In this document: positions 25,833 to 34,207 of the stretch, one piece after another
How positions within the stretch are numbered: the stretch's first letter is position 1
How the letters are laid out: each line of letters starts with the position of its first letter
NCBI GenBank assembly: GCA_934454635.1
Contig: CAKSFR010000011.1
Location: 39,682 to 103,681, forward strand
Length of the DNA: 64,000 nucleotides
Reading direction: 5' to 3'
Origin: an uncultured Ruminiclostridium sp.
GTDB taxonomy: Bacteria; Bacillota; Clostridia; Oscillospirales; Ruminococcaceae
The notes under the pieces: generated by a model
Told to the model about the DNA's origin: nothing
The model's database searches: none
What the model saw: the letters and a program-made list of their open reading frames with translations, nothing else
Translations under genes and position numbers: made by a program

Positions 25833-26990
25833 ATGAACAACTTTATTTACGAAAATAAGACAAAGGTTTACTTCGGCAAGGGCGGCGTTAAAGAATATCT
25901 CGGCAGCCTGCTCTCGCGTTACGGAGATACCGTAATGCTCGCCTACGGCGGCGGTTCAATCAAGAAAAACGGCGTTTACGACGAGATTTTTGCTATCCTT
26001 AACGCAAATAATAAGCGTGTAGTGGAGTTTTCCGACATTATGCCGAATCCCACTTACGCAAAGGTGCAGGAAGGCGCAAAGCTAGCAAAGGAAAATAACG
26101 TTGACCTTATCCTTGCGGTCGGCGGCGGTTCGGTATCGGACTGCTGCAAGGTAGTTTCCGCACAGGCGAAGCTTGACGAGGATATATGGAACATGGAAAA
26201 TGTCAAGCACACATATCCGTCCGAATTTATCCCTCTCGGAGTTATCGTAACCGTTTTCGGAACAGGCTCTGAAATGAACAGCGGCGCAGTCATCACCAAC
26301 GAGGAAAAGAAAATAAAGGGCGCATTATGGGGCGCGCAGGCTGATTTTGCATTTCTTGACCCCGAATATTCAATGTCAGTTCCGTTCACTCAGGTGATTT
26401 CGGGCGCATTTGACACTCTCAGCCACGCAATGGAAACATATTTCGGAAAACCCGACAGCAACAACCTTTCCGACGATATAAACGAAGCCGTTATGCGCAG
26501 CGTTATCCGCAATATCCGCGTGCTTCTCGCGGAGCATAACAATTATGAAGCAAGAAGTGAACTTGCATGGGCTTCGGCTATGGCGGAAAACGGTATGCTC
26601 AAAATCGGTAAGATAACCGATTTCCAGTGCCACATGACAGAACACCAGCTCGGCGCATACACGAACTGTAACCACGGCGCAGGACTTGCGGTTATCCAAC
26701 CTGTACTTTACAGGCACATTTACAAGTCAAACACGGAGCACTTCGCGCGTTTTGCGCAGAATGTATGGAATGTAGCACCAAACGGCAATACAGAAGAAAC
26801 CGCGCTTGCGGGAATAAACGCGCTTGCGGATTTTATCAGAGAGATCGGCTTGCCGACAACGTTTGCAGAGCTTGGCATTCCCGAAAACACGGACCTCCGT
26901 GCGGTAGCGGATTCAACCGTTGTCACCGCAGGCTGCTGCAAAAAGCTAAGCCGCGATGAAATATATGCAATTCTTGAAGAATGTAAATAA
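25833..26990 (+). CDS. Iron-containing NADPH alcohol/butanol dehydrogenase, YqhD/BdhA-like
   Basis: A 385-residue group III dehydrogenase of the butanol dehydrogenase subgroup. It has YGGGSIKKNGVYD near residue 38, AVGGGSVSDCCK near 96 and GTGSEMNSGAVIT. The metal-binding positions are D and H in GAFDTLSHAMETY and the His residues in FQCHMTEHQLGAYTNCNHG. Members reduce a range of aldehydes with NADPH, which fits detoxification or alcohol fermentation. AAAGGAG is 8 bases before the ATG. It is followed after 16 bases by the flavodoxin gene. Confidence 0.9.
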   Translation: MNNFIYENKTKVYFGKGGVKEYLGSLLSRYGDTVMLAYGGGSIKKNGVYDEIFAILNANNKRVVEFSDIMPNPTYAKVQEGAKLAKENNVDLILAVGGGSVSDCCKVVSAQAKLDEDIWNMENVKHTYPSEFIPLGVIVTVFGTGSEMNSGAVITNEEKKIKGALWGAQADFAFLDPEYSMSVPFTQVISGAFDTLSHAMETYFGKPDSNNLSDDINEAVMRSVIRNIRVLLAEHNNYEARSELAWASAMAENGMLKIGKITDFQCHMTEHQLGAYTNCNHGAGLAVIQPVLYRHIYKSNTEHFARFAQNVWNVAPNGNTEETALAGINALADFIREIGLPTTFAELGIPENTDLRAVADSTVVTAGCCKKLSRDEIYAILEECK

Positions 26991-27006
26991 GAAAGGAAGA
27001 TGTAAA

Positions 27007-27711
27007 ATGAAAAAACTTATCAGTTCAATTTTGAGCTGCGCGCTTGTTCTCGGTCTTGCTTCATGCAGCGCGGAGAAAGCGAATCCCTCCGAAAATACCA
27101 CAACAACCGCTTTAAAAAACGAGCAGACAGCATCGGAAGAAACAAGTGAAACGACAGCCGATAATTCGGAAGATGAAACCACAGATGAAATATCCTCCGA
27201 CAGTTCCTCGGAAACCGAATCCGACAAAAAGGTTCTTGTTGTATATTTTTCCGCGTCGGGCAATACAGAGCGCGTCGCAAATGATATTGCAACCGCTGCG
27301 GGAGCGGATATTTTTGAAATAGTTCCCACAGAAGTCTATACAGACGAGGATCTTAACTGGTCTAATTCCGACAGCCGCGTAAGCCGCGAGCATGATGATG
27401 AATCCCTCCGTGATGTTACTCTCACCACCACGACCGTCGAAAACTGGAAAAGCTACGACACCGTATTTATCGGCTATCCTATATGGTGGGGGATCGCCGC
27501 GTGGCCGGTTGATAACTTTGTAAAGGACAATGATTTCAGCGGAAAAACCGTTATTCCTTTTGCAACGTCTGCGTCATCAGCCATAGGACAGAGCGGAGAG
27601 CTGCTCGCAAATACGGCGGGTACAGGCGACTGGCAGGAAGGCCGCCGTTTCTCATCGGGCGCTTCGTCCGATGATGTGCAGGCTTGGATAAACGAGCTTG
27701 AACTGCAATAA
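27007..27711 (+). CDS. Flavodoxin-domain lipoprotein
   Basis: A 234-residue protein. It begins with a lipoprotein signal peptide (MKKLISSILSCALVLGLASC, lipobox LASC near residue 20), then a Ser/Thr/Glu-rich linker to about residue 70, then a flavodoxin domain. FMN-phosphate binding is FSASGNTERVA, followed by YPIWWGIAAWPVDNF. Extracytoplasmic flavodoxins of this kind are known but rare compared with soluble ones; they may pass electrons on the outer face of the membrane (inference). The start at 27007 is fixed by GAAAGGA. Gene order dehydrogenase, flavodoxin, aldo/keto reductase suggests one redox operon. Confidence 0.88.
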   Translation: MKKLISSILSCALVLGLASCSAEKANPSENTTTTALKNEQTASEETSETTADNSEDETTDEISSDSSSETESDKKVLVVYFSASGNTERVANDIATAAGADIFEIVPTEVYTDEDLNWSNSDSRVSREHDDESLRDVTLTTTTVENWKSYDTVFIGYPIWWGIAAWPVDNFVKDNDFSGKTVIPFATSASSAIGQSGELLANTAGTGDWQEGRRFSSGASSDDVQAWINELELQ

Positions 27712-27749
27712 TATAAATATTTTTAAATGTGAATGAAAGGATATTTGAT

Positions 27750-28595
27750 ATGGAATACACAGTATTAAATAACGATGTAAAAATGCCGATGGCGGGAATA
27801 GGAACATTCCTGCTTTCACCCGACGAAGCGGAATCGTCTGTTATCAGCGCGTTACAGTACGGTTATCGGCTTATCGACACGGCAAACGCCTATGTTAATG
27901 AAAAGGCAGTCGGCAGAGCAATGAAAAAATCGGGACTTGACCGCAAGGAAATATTCCTTGAAACAAAGCTCTGGCCGAGCTTTTACGAACAGTCGGACGC
28001 TGTTGAGAAAACGCTTGCGCGCCTTGATACCGATTATATCGACCTGCTGCTGATACATCAGCCCGCGGGAAGCTATATTGCAGGCTATCGCCAAATGGAA
28101 AAGGCGTATAAAGAGGGAAAAGTCCGCGCTATCGGTCTTTCAAACTTCAACAAAGAGCAGATAGACGAGATACTTTCCGTGTGCGAGATAAAGCCCACTG
28201 TATTGCAGACCGAGCTTCACCCCTATTTTCAGGAAGCGGAGCTGAAAGCATATCTAAAGGAGAACGGCATCGCCCCCCAGTCGTGGTACCCTCTCGGGCA
28301 CGGAGATAAAGCGCTTCTTGGCGAGCCGCTTTTTGCCCGTCTTGGAGAAAGGTACGGAAAAACTCCCGCGCAGATAATCCTCCGCTGGCATATTCAGGAC
28401 GGAAATATCGTCATTCCCGGTTCAAAAAATCCCGACCATATCAGAGCTAATTTTGAACTGTTTGATTTCGCTCTTACCGACGGAGAAATGGCTGAAATTG
28501 CGGCTCTGAACAAAAATGTACGTTACTATACAAGCACTCCCGAAATGCTCAGACGTTATGCGGAAATGGTTCCGCCCGTTGACGAACAGAAATAA
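27750..28595 (+). CDS. Aldo/keto reductase
   Basis: A 281-residue NADPH-dependent reductase of the AKR5-like group. The catalytic tetrad is visible: D in RLIDTANAYVNE with its Y, K in LETKLWPS, and H in LLLIHQP. The cofactor-binding end reads IVIPGSKNPDHIRANFE. Family members reduce ketones, aldehydes or methylglyoxal-type compounds. AAAGG sits 9 bases before the ATG at 27750. It is 38 bases after the flavodoxin gene and probably co-transcribed. Confidence 0.9.
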   Translation: MEYTVLNNDVKMPMAGIGTFLLSPDEAESSVISALQYGYRLIDTANAYVNEKAVGRAMKKSGLDRKEIFLETKLWPSFYEQSDAVEKTLARLDTDYIDLLLIHQPAGSYIAGYRQMEKAYKEGKVRAIGLSNFNKEQIDEILSVCEIKPTVLQTELHPYFQEAELKAYLKENGIAPQSWYPLGHGDKALLGEPLFARLGERYGKTPAQIILRWHIQDGNIVIPGSKNPDHIRANFELFDFALTDGEMAEIAALNKNVRYYTSTPEMLRRYAEMVPPVDEQK

Positions 28596-28639
28596 AGCGG
28601 CTTGTTCGTTCTACAATCCGCCTCGCAAATAAAAAAATT

Positions 28640-28733
28640 AGGCAATACCTCACAATTATTGCCGTACGATCGCAAAAAATATGCAGACAAGCGTACGGCA
28701 AAGGCGTTAATCTTTAATTGTGCGGTATTGCCT
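28640..28733. repeat. MITE-like palindromic element R3, single copy
   Basis: The ends AGGCAATACCTCACAATTA and TAATTGTGCGGTATTGCCT are inverted repeats matching at 18 of 19 positions, with an inner pair TTGCCGTACG/CGTACGGCAA. Only one copy was seen in the window. Confidence 0.7.
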
Positions 28734-28737
28734 TTAT

Positions 28738-28830
28738 ATTGATTACCGCTTAAAAAGCGACTTTGACGGAGTTAGTGTTGTACGGCTTTTTCGGCGGCTG
28801 CGCAGAAGCTTGAAAAATAGTATTATTCAT
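28738..28830. repeat. Hairpin repeat family R2, reduced copy
   Basis: It reads ATTACCGCTTAAAAAGCG, then CTTTGACGGAGTTAGT, GTACGGCTTTTTCGGCGG, and ends TTGAAAAATAGTAT. Each block matches the minus strand of 55685-55845 in order. Three segments present there, each one arm of a hairpin, are missing here. Confidence 0.75.
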
Positions 28831-28882
28831 CGTGAAGTACATTTAAAAATGCAATTGCTGTCTGCATTTTTTATAAAACCTC

Positions 28883-28911
28883 TTGACAAATTTCATCAAT
28901 AGTGGTATTAT
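28883..28911 (+). promoter_or_regulatory. Sigma-A promoter of the TetR/ECF transporter locus
   Basis: TTGACA, 17 bases, TATTAT, lying within a 47-bp palindrome. Confidence 0.75.
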
Positions 28912-28943
28912 CAATAATGCAATTATTGGTAATACCGTTATTG
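28897..28943. promoter_or_regulatory. 47-bp palindromic operator for the adjacent TetR
   Basis: A nested dyad centred on 28920 with 19 of 23 pairs matching. The outer arms are CAATAGTGGTATTA and TAATACCGTTATTG; the inner dyad is CAATAAT-GCA-ATTATTG. It covers the -10 box and the start region, a classical place for a TetR autorepressor, possibly binding as two dimers. Confidence 0.65.
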
Positions 28944-28963
28944 AACACAAAAAAGGTGAAAAT

Positions 28964-29569
28964 ATGGCAGTTAAAGATCACTCGCTTGATGAAAAGATCA
29001 TAAGAGCAGCTATGGAAGAGTTCAAAGAAAACGACTTTCTTAAAGCCTCTTTAAATAAGATAGCCGAAAAGGCAGGACTTACAACAGGCGCAGTCTATAC
29101 GCGCTATAAAAGCAAGGACGAGCTTTTTTGCAGCCTTGTCTGTCCCCTGATCGAGGAGATGCAGCAAAGGCTTTATCCCCTTGAAAAAGCGTACAGCGAC
29201 GCCCGTGACAGTGAAAATATCGATGATATCCTAAATGTTATAAAGCTCGAACGCCAAATATATGTGGATATTCTTTTTACCCACTATGATGAATGCGTTC
29301 TGCTTTTTTGCCGAAGCGGCGGAAGCTCTGTTGAAAAAAAGCTGATTGAATGGTCAAAATACAAGGCTGCTTCAACAGCGGATTTTATACGTCAACGGGC
29401 AAAAAAAGAAATAGATACAGACCTTATCGAGCTGATAATGAACGAGCAGTTCCAGTTTTATCGGCAGGTGCTGCAAAAAGGCTTTGACAAAGACAAAACC
29501 GTAAGACTTATGGACAGCATCGAGGAATTTCATGAATCCGGCTGGAAGGGACTTTTTGAACAAATATAA
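28964..29569 (+). CDS. TetR family regulator of the ECF/ABC locus
   Basis: A 201-residue regulator. Helix-turn-helix at residues ~10-55 (DEKIIRAAMEEFKENDFLKASLNKIAEKAG, read in parts, then TTGAVYTRYKSKDELF). The C-terminal domain is all helical. The ATG at 28964 follows AAAGGTG; the longer frame from 28883 would overlap the promoter. It precedes the ECF transporter genes on the same strand and is flanked upstream by a strong palindromic operator. Confidence 0.88.
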   Translation: MAVKDHSLDEKIIRAAMEEFKENDFLKASLNKIAEKAGLTTGAVYTRYKSKDELFCSLVCPLIEEMQQRLYPLEKAYSDARDSENIDDILNVIKLERQIYVDILFTHYDECVLLFCRSGGSSVEKKLIEWSKYKAASTADFIRQRAKKEIDTDLIELIMNEQFQFYRQVLQKGFDKDKTVRLMDSIEEFHESGWKGLFEQI

Positions 29570-29572
29570 CTT

Positions 29573-29599
29573 AAAAATGTGTCGTTCGGCACATTTTTT
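29573..29599 (+). terminator. Hairpin between TetR and ECF genes
   Basis: AAAAATGTG (29573-29581) pairs perfectly with CACATTTTT (29590-29598). It could terminate or attenuate read-through from the TetR gene into the transporter operon. Directly after it lies GTTAGCCTCGTCTAAC (29611-29626), a possible operator. Confidence 0.6.
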
Positions 29600-29640
29600 A
29601 TGAGTGTGAGTTAGCCTCGTCTAACGGCATTGGAGGAAAA

Positions 29641-31824
29641 ATGGCTCAGAATAATAATGCTGTGGAATTTGATATAAAATTTCGGTATTCGGAAGAAAAA
29701 AAGCCTGCCCTTATTGCAGAAGGCAGTATTTCAAAAGGAAAGTGCATAGTTCTCTGCGGAGGGAGCGGCTGCGGAAAAACAACGCTCCTGCGGTGCATCA
29801 ATCATCTTGTTCCAACGTTTTATGACGGTTTGCTGAAAGGATTTTGCCGCTTAAACGGCAGGGATACGGCTAATATGCCGATAGGCGAGGTCGGGGAGCT
29901 GGCGGCTTCCGTTTTTCAGGATCCGAGAAGTCAGTTCTTCACCGTCAACAGCTGCACGGAAATTGCGTTCGGGCTTGAAAATTTCGGCGTTTCGCGTGAC
30001 GAAATGATAAAGCGCGTGGATAAAGCGTTTACCGTTTTTGATATGGAAAAGCTGCGCGATAGGAATGTTTATGAGCTTTCCTGCGGCGAACGTCAGCTTG
30101 TATCGATTCTTTCGGCATGGGCGGCTGATACGGATATCATGCTGCTGGACGAACCTACGGCAAATCTCGATCATGCAGCTGTGAACCGTTTCCGTGAGAC
30201 GCTTTTAAAGCTCAAGGCTCAGGGAAAAACGCTTATTCTCAGCGAACACAGGCTTTATTATCTCAGCGGCATTGCGGACGAATACTGGATAATAGACGGC
30301 GGCGAAATAAAGCAGAAACTTTCGGCGGAACAAATGGCTGAAAAAAACATTGACGAGCTGTCGGAAATGTCGCTTCGCACCACAAGCCTTGCGCTTGTTA
30401 AAACAAGGCAAAGGCAGAGCCGTCACGAAAAAGCGGGATTTACTTTTTCAGCCGACAACATAAGCTTCGGCTATAAAAACGGCAGCAATATTCTGAACGG
30501 CATTTCGGTCAGCGCAGAACAGGGAGAAATAATTGCACTTGCGGGTTCGAACGGCTGCGGCAAAACCACATTCGGCAAGATAATATCGGGGCTTCTTAAG
30601 CCGTCGTCGGGAAGCGTTTTGTTTAACGGCAAAAAAATGAAAAAATCCGCAATAAAACAGAACGTAATGTTTGAAATGCAGGAGGCGGAGTTCCAGTTTT
30701 TTACAAACTCCGTTATAAATGAGCTTCGGTATGGCAATAAAGAGCGCGCGGGGCTTTCTGAGGAAATAGAAAGACTGCTGAAAAAGACGGGTATGTGGGA
30801 GATAAGAAACCGTCACCCGTTTTCACTTTCGGGCGGACAGATGCAGCGGCTCAGCCTGATGCTGGCGTTCCTTTCGCCGAAGCCCATTGTTGTTCTTGAT
30901 GAGCCGACTGCGGGGCTTGACGCGGCAAATCTTGAAAGCTGCGGCGAGATAATCGCAGAAATGAGCCAAAAAAAGCTTGTTTTCATCATAACGCATGATA
31001 TTGAGCTTATGGCAAAGGTCTGCACAAGATGCATATGTATTTCCGACGGAAAAGTAAGCCGTGAATTTTCGCTGAACAGCGACGATGAGCTTCGTTCGCT
31101 GACAGCTTATATGGACGAAACCTTTTGCCTTTCGGATAATGCACGGATACAGAAAAAAAAGAAGGCAGGACGGCTCGACCCCGTTACAAAGCTTTTGTAC
31201 TGGCTGGCTGCCATGATAGTTATATCCACTGCTTCAAATCCGTTGGTTTATGCCGTTTCTGCGGCAGCATTCGCAATGATGCTGTTCGACGGCTTTGCCG
31301 CTCTGTCCGCGGCGGGCGCGGGGATATTTTCGCTGCTTTTTCTGATGAACAACCTATTTCCCGACAGCGTTATGTCTTTCATAGCCGTTTACTTTCCGAG
31401 GCTTTTATCGGCGGGACTGGTGTTCTGTACGCTTATCGGAAGAGATGAAGCGGCGCGGACTATTGCCGCGCTGAGAAAATGTCGTGTACCCGAAAGGATA
31501 ATCATGATATGTTCGGTGGTTTTCAGATTTTTCCCGACGCTTTCGGAGGATATGAAGCTTATGAACCAGTCTACAGAAACAAGAGGCGCTTTTTCATCGG
31601 TGCTGCAAAAGCTGAAAGCTCTTCCCGAATACATTGAGATACATACGGTACCTATGGCGCTGAGAGTGATTCGCATTGCCGAAGCGCTTTCCGCTTCCGC
31701 CGAAACAAGGGGCATCGACCTAAAGCGAAAGCGAAGCTCCTATATTTCCGTAAGCTTCGGCGCATGGGACGTTTTATTCACGGTTATTCTTATCACGGCG
31801 GTCGTCGTCGGGATAATAATATAA
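29641..31824 (+). CDS. Fused ECF transporter: EcfA-EcfA-EcfT in one chain
   Basis: A 727-residue single polypeptide carrying the whole energising module of an energy-coupling-factor importer. ATPase 1: Walker A GGSGCGKTT (40-48), signature LSCGERQ, Walker B IMLLDEPTANLD (~166). ATPase 2: Walker A GSNGCGKTT (302-310), LSGGQMQR (396), Walker B VVLDEPTAGLD (~417). The EcfT-like membrane domain (~510-727) has about five TM segments and two coupling motifs, STETRGA and SAETRGID. GGAGG precedes the start. The S component follows after 18 bases. Fusion of both ATPases with EcfT is unusual; they are generally separate genes. Confidence 0.88.
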   Translation: MAQNNNAVEFDIKFRYSEEKKPALIAEGSISKGKCIVLCGGSGCGKTTLLRCINHLVPTFYDGLLKGFCRLNGRDTANMPIGEVGELAASVFQDPRSQFFTVNSCTEIAFGLENFGVSRDEMIKRVDKAFTVFDMEKLRDRNVYELSCGERQLVSILSAWAADTDIMLLDEPTANLDHAAVNRFRETLLKLKAQGKTLILSEHRLYYLSGIADEYWIIDGGEIKQKLSAEQMAEKNIDELSEMSLRTTSLALVKTRQRQSRHEKAGFTFSADNISFGYKNGSNILNGISVSAEQGEIIALAGSNGCGKTTFGKIISGLLKPSSGSVLFNGKKMKKSAIKQNVMFEMQEAEFQFFTNSVINELRYGNKERAGLSEEIERLLKKTGMWEIRNRHPFSLSGGQMQRLSLMLAFLSPKPIVVLDEPTAGLDAANLESCGEIIAEMSQKKLVFIITHDIELMAKVCTRCICISDGKVSREFSLNSDDELRSLTAYMDETFCLSDNARIQKKKKAGRLDPVTKLLYWLAAMIVISTASNPLVYAVSAAAFAMMLFDGFAALSAAGAGIFSLLFLMNNLFPDSVMSFIAVYFPRLLSAGLVFCTLIGRDEAARTIAALRKCRVPERIIMICSVVFRFFPTLSEDMKLMNQSTETRGAFSSVLQKLKALPEYIEIHTVPMALRVIRIAEALSASAETRGIDLKRKRSSYISVSFGAWDVLFTVILITAVVVGIII

Positions 31825-31842
31825 TTTTTGGAGGTATATATT

Positions 31843-32436
31843 ATGAACACATCAAAATTAAAGGTCAAGGACATTATTACCGTAACGCTTTTATCGCTCA
31901 TCAATGTTGTCTTATTTTTTATAAGCTCATTTCTTTATGCGCTGCCGATAACAATAGTGCTTATGCCGATATTTTTCTCGCTTCTTGAGGGAGTTGTATA
32001 TTTTATCATAGGCGCAAGGATCAAAAAGCCGGGAGCAATGATGATATACAGCTTTGTAAGAGGAATTTTGGGCGGATATCTGCCGTACATAGGACTGTAC
32101 CTGCTGTCCGGCGTTATTGCTGAGATAATCATGAGAAAAGCGGGATACGGAAATATCAAGGGACTTACCGCAAGCTATGTGATAACTCAGGTTCTTGCAG
32201 GCGTCGGCAGTACGATATATCCTTATGCCATTGCCGCAAAGTCCATGGCTGAAAATTCCGTTTCCGACGGCAGACAGGACGCAATACTTGCAGCCTCGGA
32301 TATGCTCGCCTCGTGGGGCGCGCCGCTGCTTCTTGTCGGAATCATAGTTGCTGCATTTATCGGTGCAATGATCGGCGCTAAGATAGTTAAAAAGCACACT
32401 GCTGCCGACAGCGCGGAGGAACAGAATGAGTTCTGA
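31843..32436 (+). CDS. ECF transporter S component, MptD/Trep_Strep family
   Basis: A 197-residue membrane protein with about six TM segments (for example ITVTLLSLINVVLFFISSFL and APLLLVGIIVAAFIGAMIGA). It matches the MptD-type S component family in size, Gly-rich loops (FVRGILGGYLPYIG) and genomic context. The start at 31843 is fixed by GGAGG. Its stop overlaps the next ABC gene by 11 bases. S components decide substrate; this family lies beside exporter-fold ABC genes in metallophore-type loci, so a metal chelate is one guess, but the ligand is not known from sequence. Confidence 0.82.
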   Translation: MNTSKLKVKDIITVTLLSLINVVLFFISSFLYALPITIVLMPIFFSLLEGVVYFIIGARIKKPGAMMIYSFVRGILGGYLPYIGLYLLSGVIAEIIMRKAGYGNIKGLTASYVITQVLAGVGSTIYPYAIAAKSMAENSVSDGRQDAILAASDMLASWGAPLLLVGIIVAAFIGAMIGAKIVKKHTAADSAEEQNEF

Positions 32437-34159
32437 TAATAACAGACAAGCGTCGTTTTTCGGAGAGCTTGGCAGTTTTATGAAGCCCTATAGCGCTCAG
32501 TACTGCATATCAGTCGCAATAAGCGCTGCCGCAGTTTTTTCGGGACTTGCCGCCTACGCGTTTGCGGGAATTGCCGCGGGAATGCTTTTTGCCGCAAATG
32601 CCGAAATACACTCCCTGATTTTGTATGCGGCTCTGGCGGCTGTATGCAAAATACTTAACGGAGTGCTCATCAACGCTTCTACTTGGATATCCCATCACGC
32701 CGCGTACCATACTCTCAGCGATATCCGAAAGGCTGCTGCCGATAAGCTCGTACGCCTGCCGATGGGATATTTCGAGGAAAACGGCAGCGGACGGCTGAAG
32801 GCTATGCTTACCGACCGAATTGAGGGAATGGAGCGGACGCTTGCGCATATGCTGCCTGAGCTTACGGCAAATCTGCTTGCTCCCGCAGCAATGATGATAT
32901 GGTGCTTTTTTATTGACTGGCGGCTAGCAGTCTGCATTCTCGTGTGGATAATCGCAGGTTTTGCGGCAACGGGCGGAATGATGAAAAATTACGCCGAAAA
33001 GTATGCGGGGCAGATATCCGCAATGAAATCTATGAATCAGGCTGTGACTGAATATGTGGACGGTATTGAGGTCATAAAAAATTTCGGGCGCGCAGACGAG
33101 TGCTACGGAAAGTTCAAGGCTGCCGTTTACGGACACGCTGAATATAACATAAACTGGCAAAAAGAAACGCAGATATTTTCATCTCTCGGAATGGCAATAG
33201 CGCCGTTTTCGGTGTTCCCCGTGCTTATTGCAGGCGTGATTTTTTTCAATAACGGAACGCTTGCGCCGGAAACGTTTTTCCTGATGATATTGCTTTCAAT
33301 GGGCATTTTCAGACCGCTTATGCAGGCAATGTCATATTTCGACCAATTGGCGCAAATGGGAACGAATGCAAAGGAAATAAAAGATATACTCAGCGAGCCC
33401 GAGCTTAAAAGAGGAAGCATGGAAATATCAGGCTCTGATATTGAGCTTTCGGACGTCAGCTTTTCCTATTCGGAAGAAAATAGCCCTGCGGCAGATCATA
33501 TTTCTCTGAAAGTTCCTGCCGGAACGACTCTGGCGCTCGTAGGCCCCTCAGGCAGCGGCAAGTCAACAGTCGCAAAGCTTATTGCAGGATACTGGGACGC
33601 GGACAGCGGCAAGGTGCTTATAGGCGGCAGCGATATTTCACAGGTATCTCAGCAGTCGCTCAACAAAAGCATTGCCTATGTGGATCAAGATACGTTCCTT
33701 TTCGACGTTTCCATAATGGATAATATCCGTATGGGAGCTCCCTCCGCGTCCGACGAAGATGCGATAAACGCAGCAAAAGCGGCGGGCTGTGATGATTTTA
33801 TCAGAGCATTGCCTCAGGGGTACAGTACGTTAGCAGGCACGGCGGGCGGCAGGCTTTCGGGCGGTGAACGCCAACGCATTGCAATCGCAAGAGCGATGAT
33901 GAAAAATGCGCCTATAATGATACTTGACGAAGCCACCGCAAGTTCAGACCCCGAAAACGAAGCTTCTATACAAGAAGCGCTTTCCGCAGCGGCAAAAGGA
34001 AGAACATTGGTCGTGATAGCTCACAGGCTTTCCACCGTAATTAATGCGGAGCAGATAGCGTATGTAAAAAACGGCAGGATAGAAGCTGCGGGAACTCATG
34101 CAAAGCTTCTTGAAATATGCCCGGATTATGCAAAGCAGTGGGCGCTGTCGGAGGCATAA
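32426..34159 (+). CDS. Exporter-fold ABC half transporter, subunit 1
   Basis: A 577-residue fusion of a six-TM domain (residues ~20-310) and a nucleotide-binding domain (~335-577). Walker A is GPSGSGKST, the signature is LSGGERQR, Walker B is IMILDEATASSD and the H-loop is IAHRLST. The ATG overlaps the S-component gene, so they are coupled. With the next gene it forms a predicted heterodimer. This exporter fold is also used for siderophore import (YbtPQ, IrtAB), and pairing with an ECF system favours that reading; export remains possible. Confidence 0.88.
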   Translation: MSSDNNRQASFFGELGSFMKPYSAQYCISVAISAAAVFSGLAAYAFAGIAAGMLFAANAEIHSLILYAALAAVCKILNGVLINASTWISHHAAYHTLSDIRKAAADKLVRLPMGYFEENGSGRLKAMLTDRIEGMERTLAHMLPELTANLLAPAAMMIWCFFIDWRLAVCILVWIIAGFAATGGMMKNYAEKYAGQISAMKSMNQAVTEYVDGIEVIKNFGRADECYGKFKAAVYGHAEYNINWQKETQIFSSLGMAIAPFSVFPVLIAGVIFFNNGTLAPETFFLMILLSMGIFRPLMQAMSYFDQLAQMGTNAKEIKDILSEPELKRGSMEISGSDIELSDVSFSYSEENSPAADHISLKVPAGTTLALVGPSGSGKSTVAKLIAGYWDADSGKVLIGGSDISQVSQQSLNKSIAYVDQDTFLFDVSIMDNIRMGAPSASDEDAINAAKAAGCDDFIRALPQGYSTLAGTAGGRLSGGERQRIAIARAMMKNAPIMILDEATASSDPENEASIQEALSAAAKGRTLVVIAHRLSTVINAEQIAYVKNGRIEAAGTHAKLLEICPDYAKQWALSEA

Positions 34160-34207
34160 TACGAACACAGCAAACCTAAAAATCCAAAAAGGATATGGTC
34201 ATAAGCT

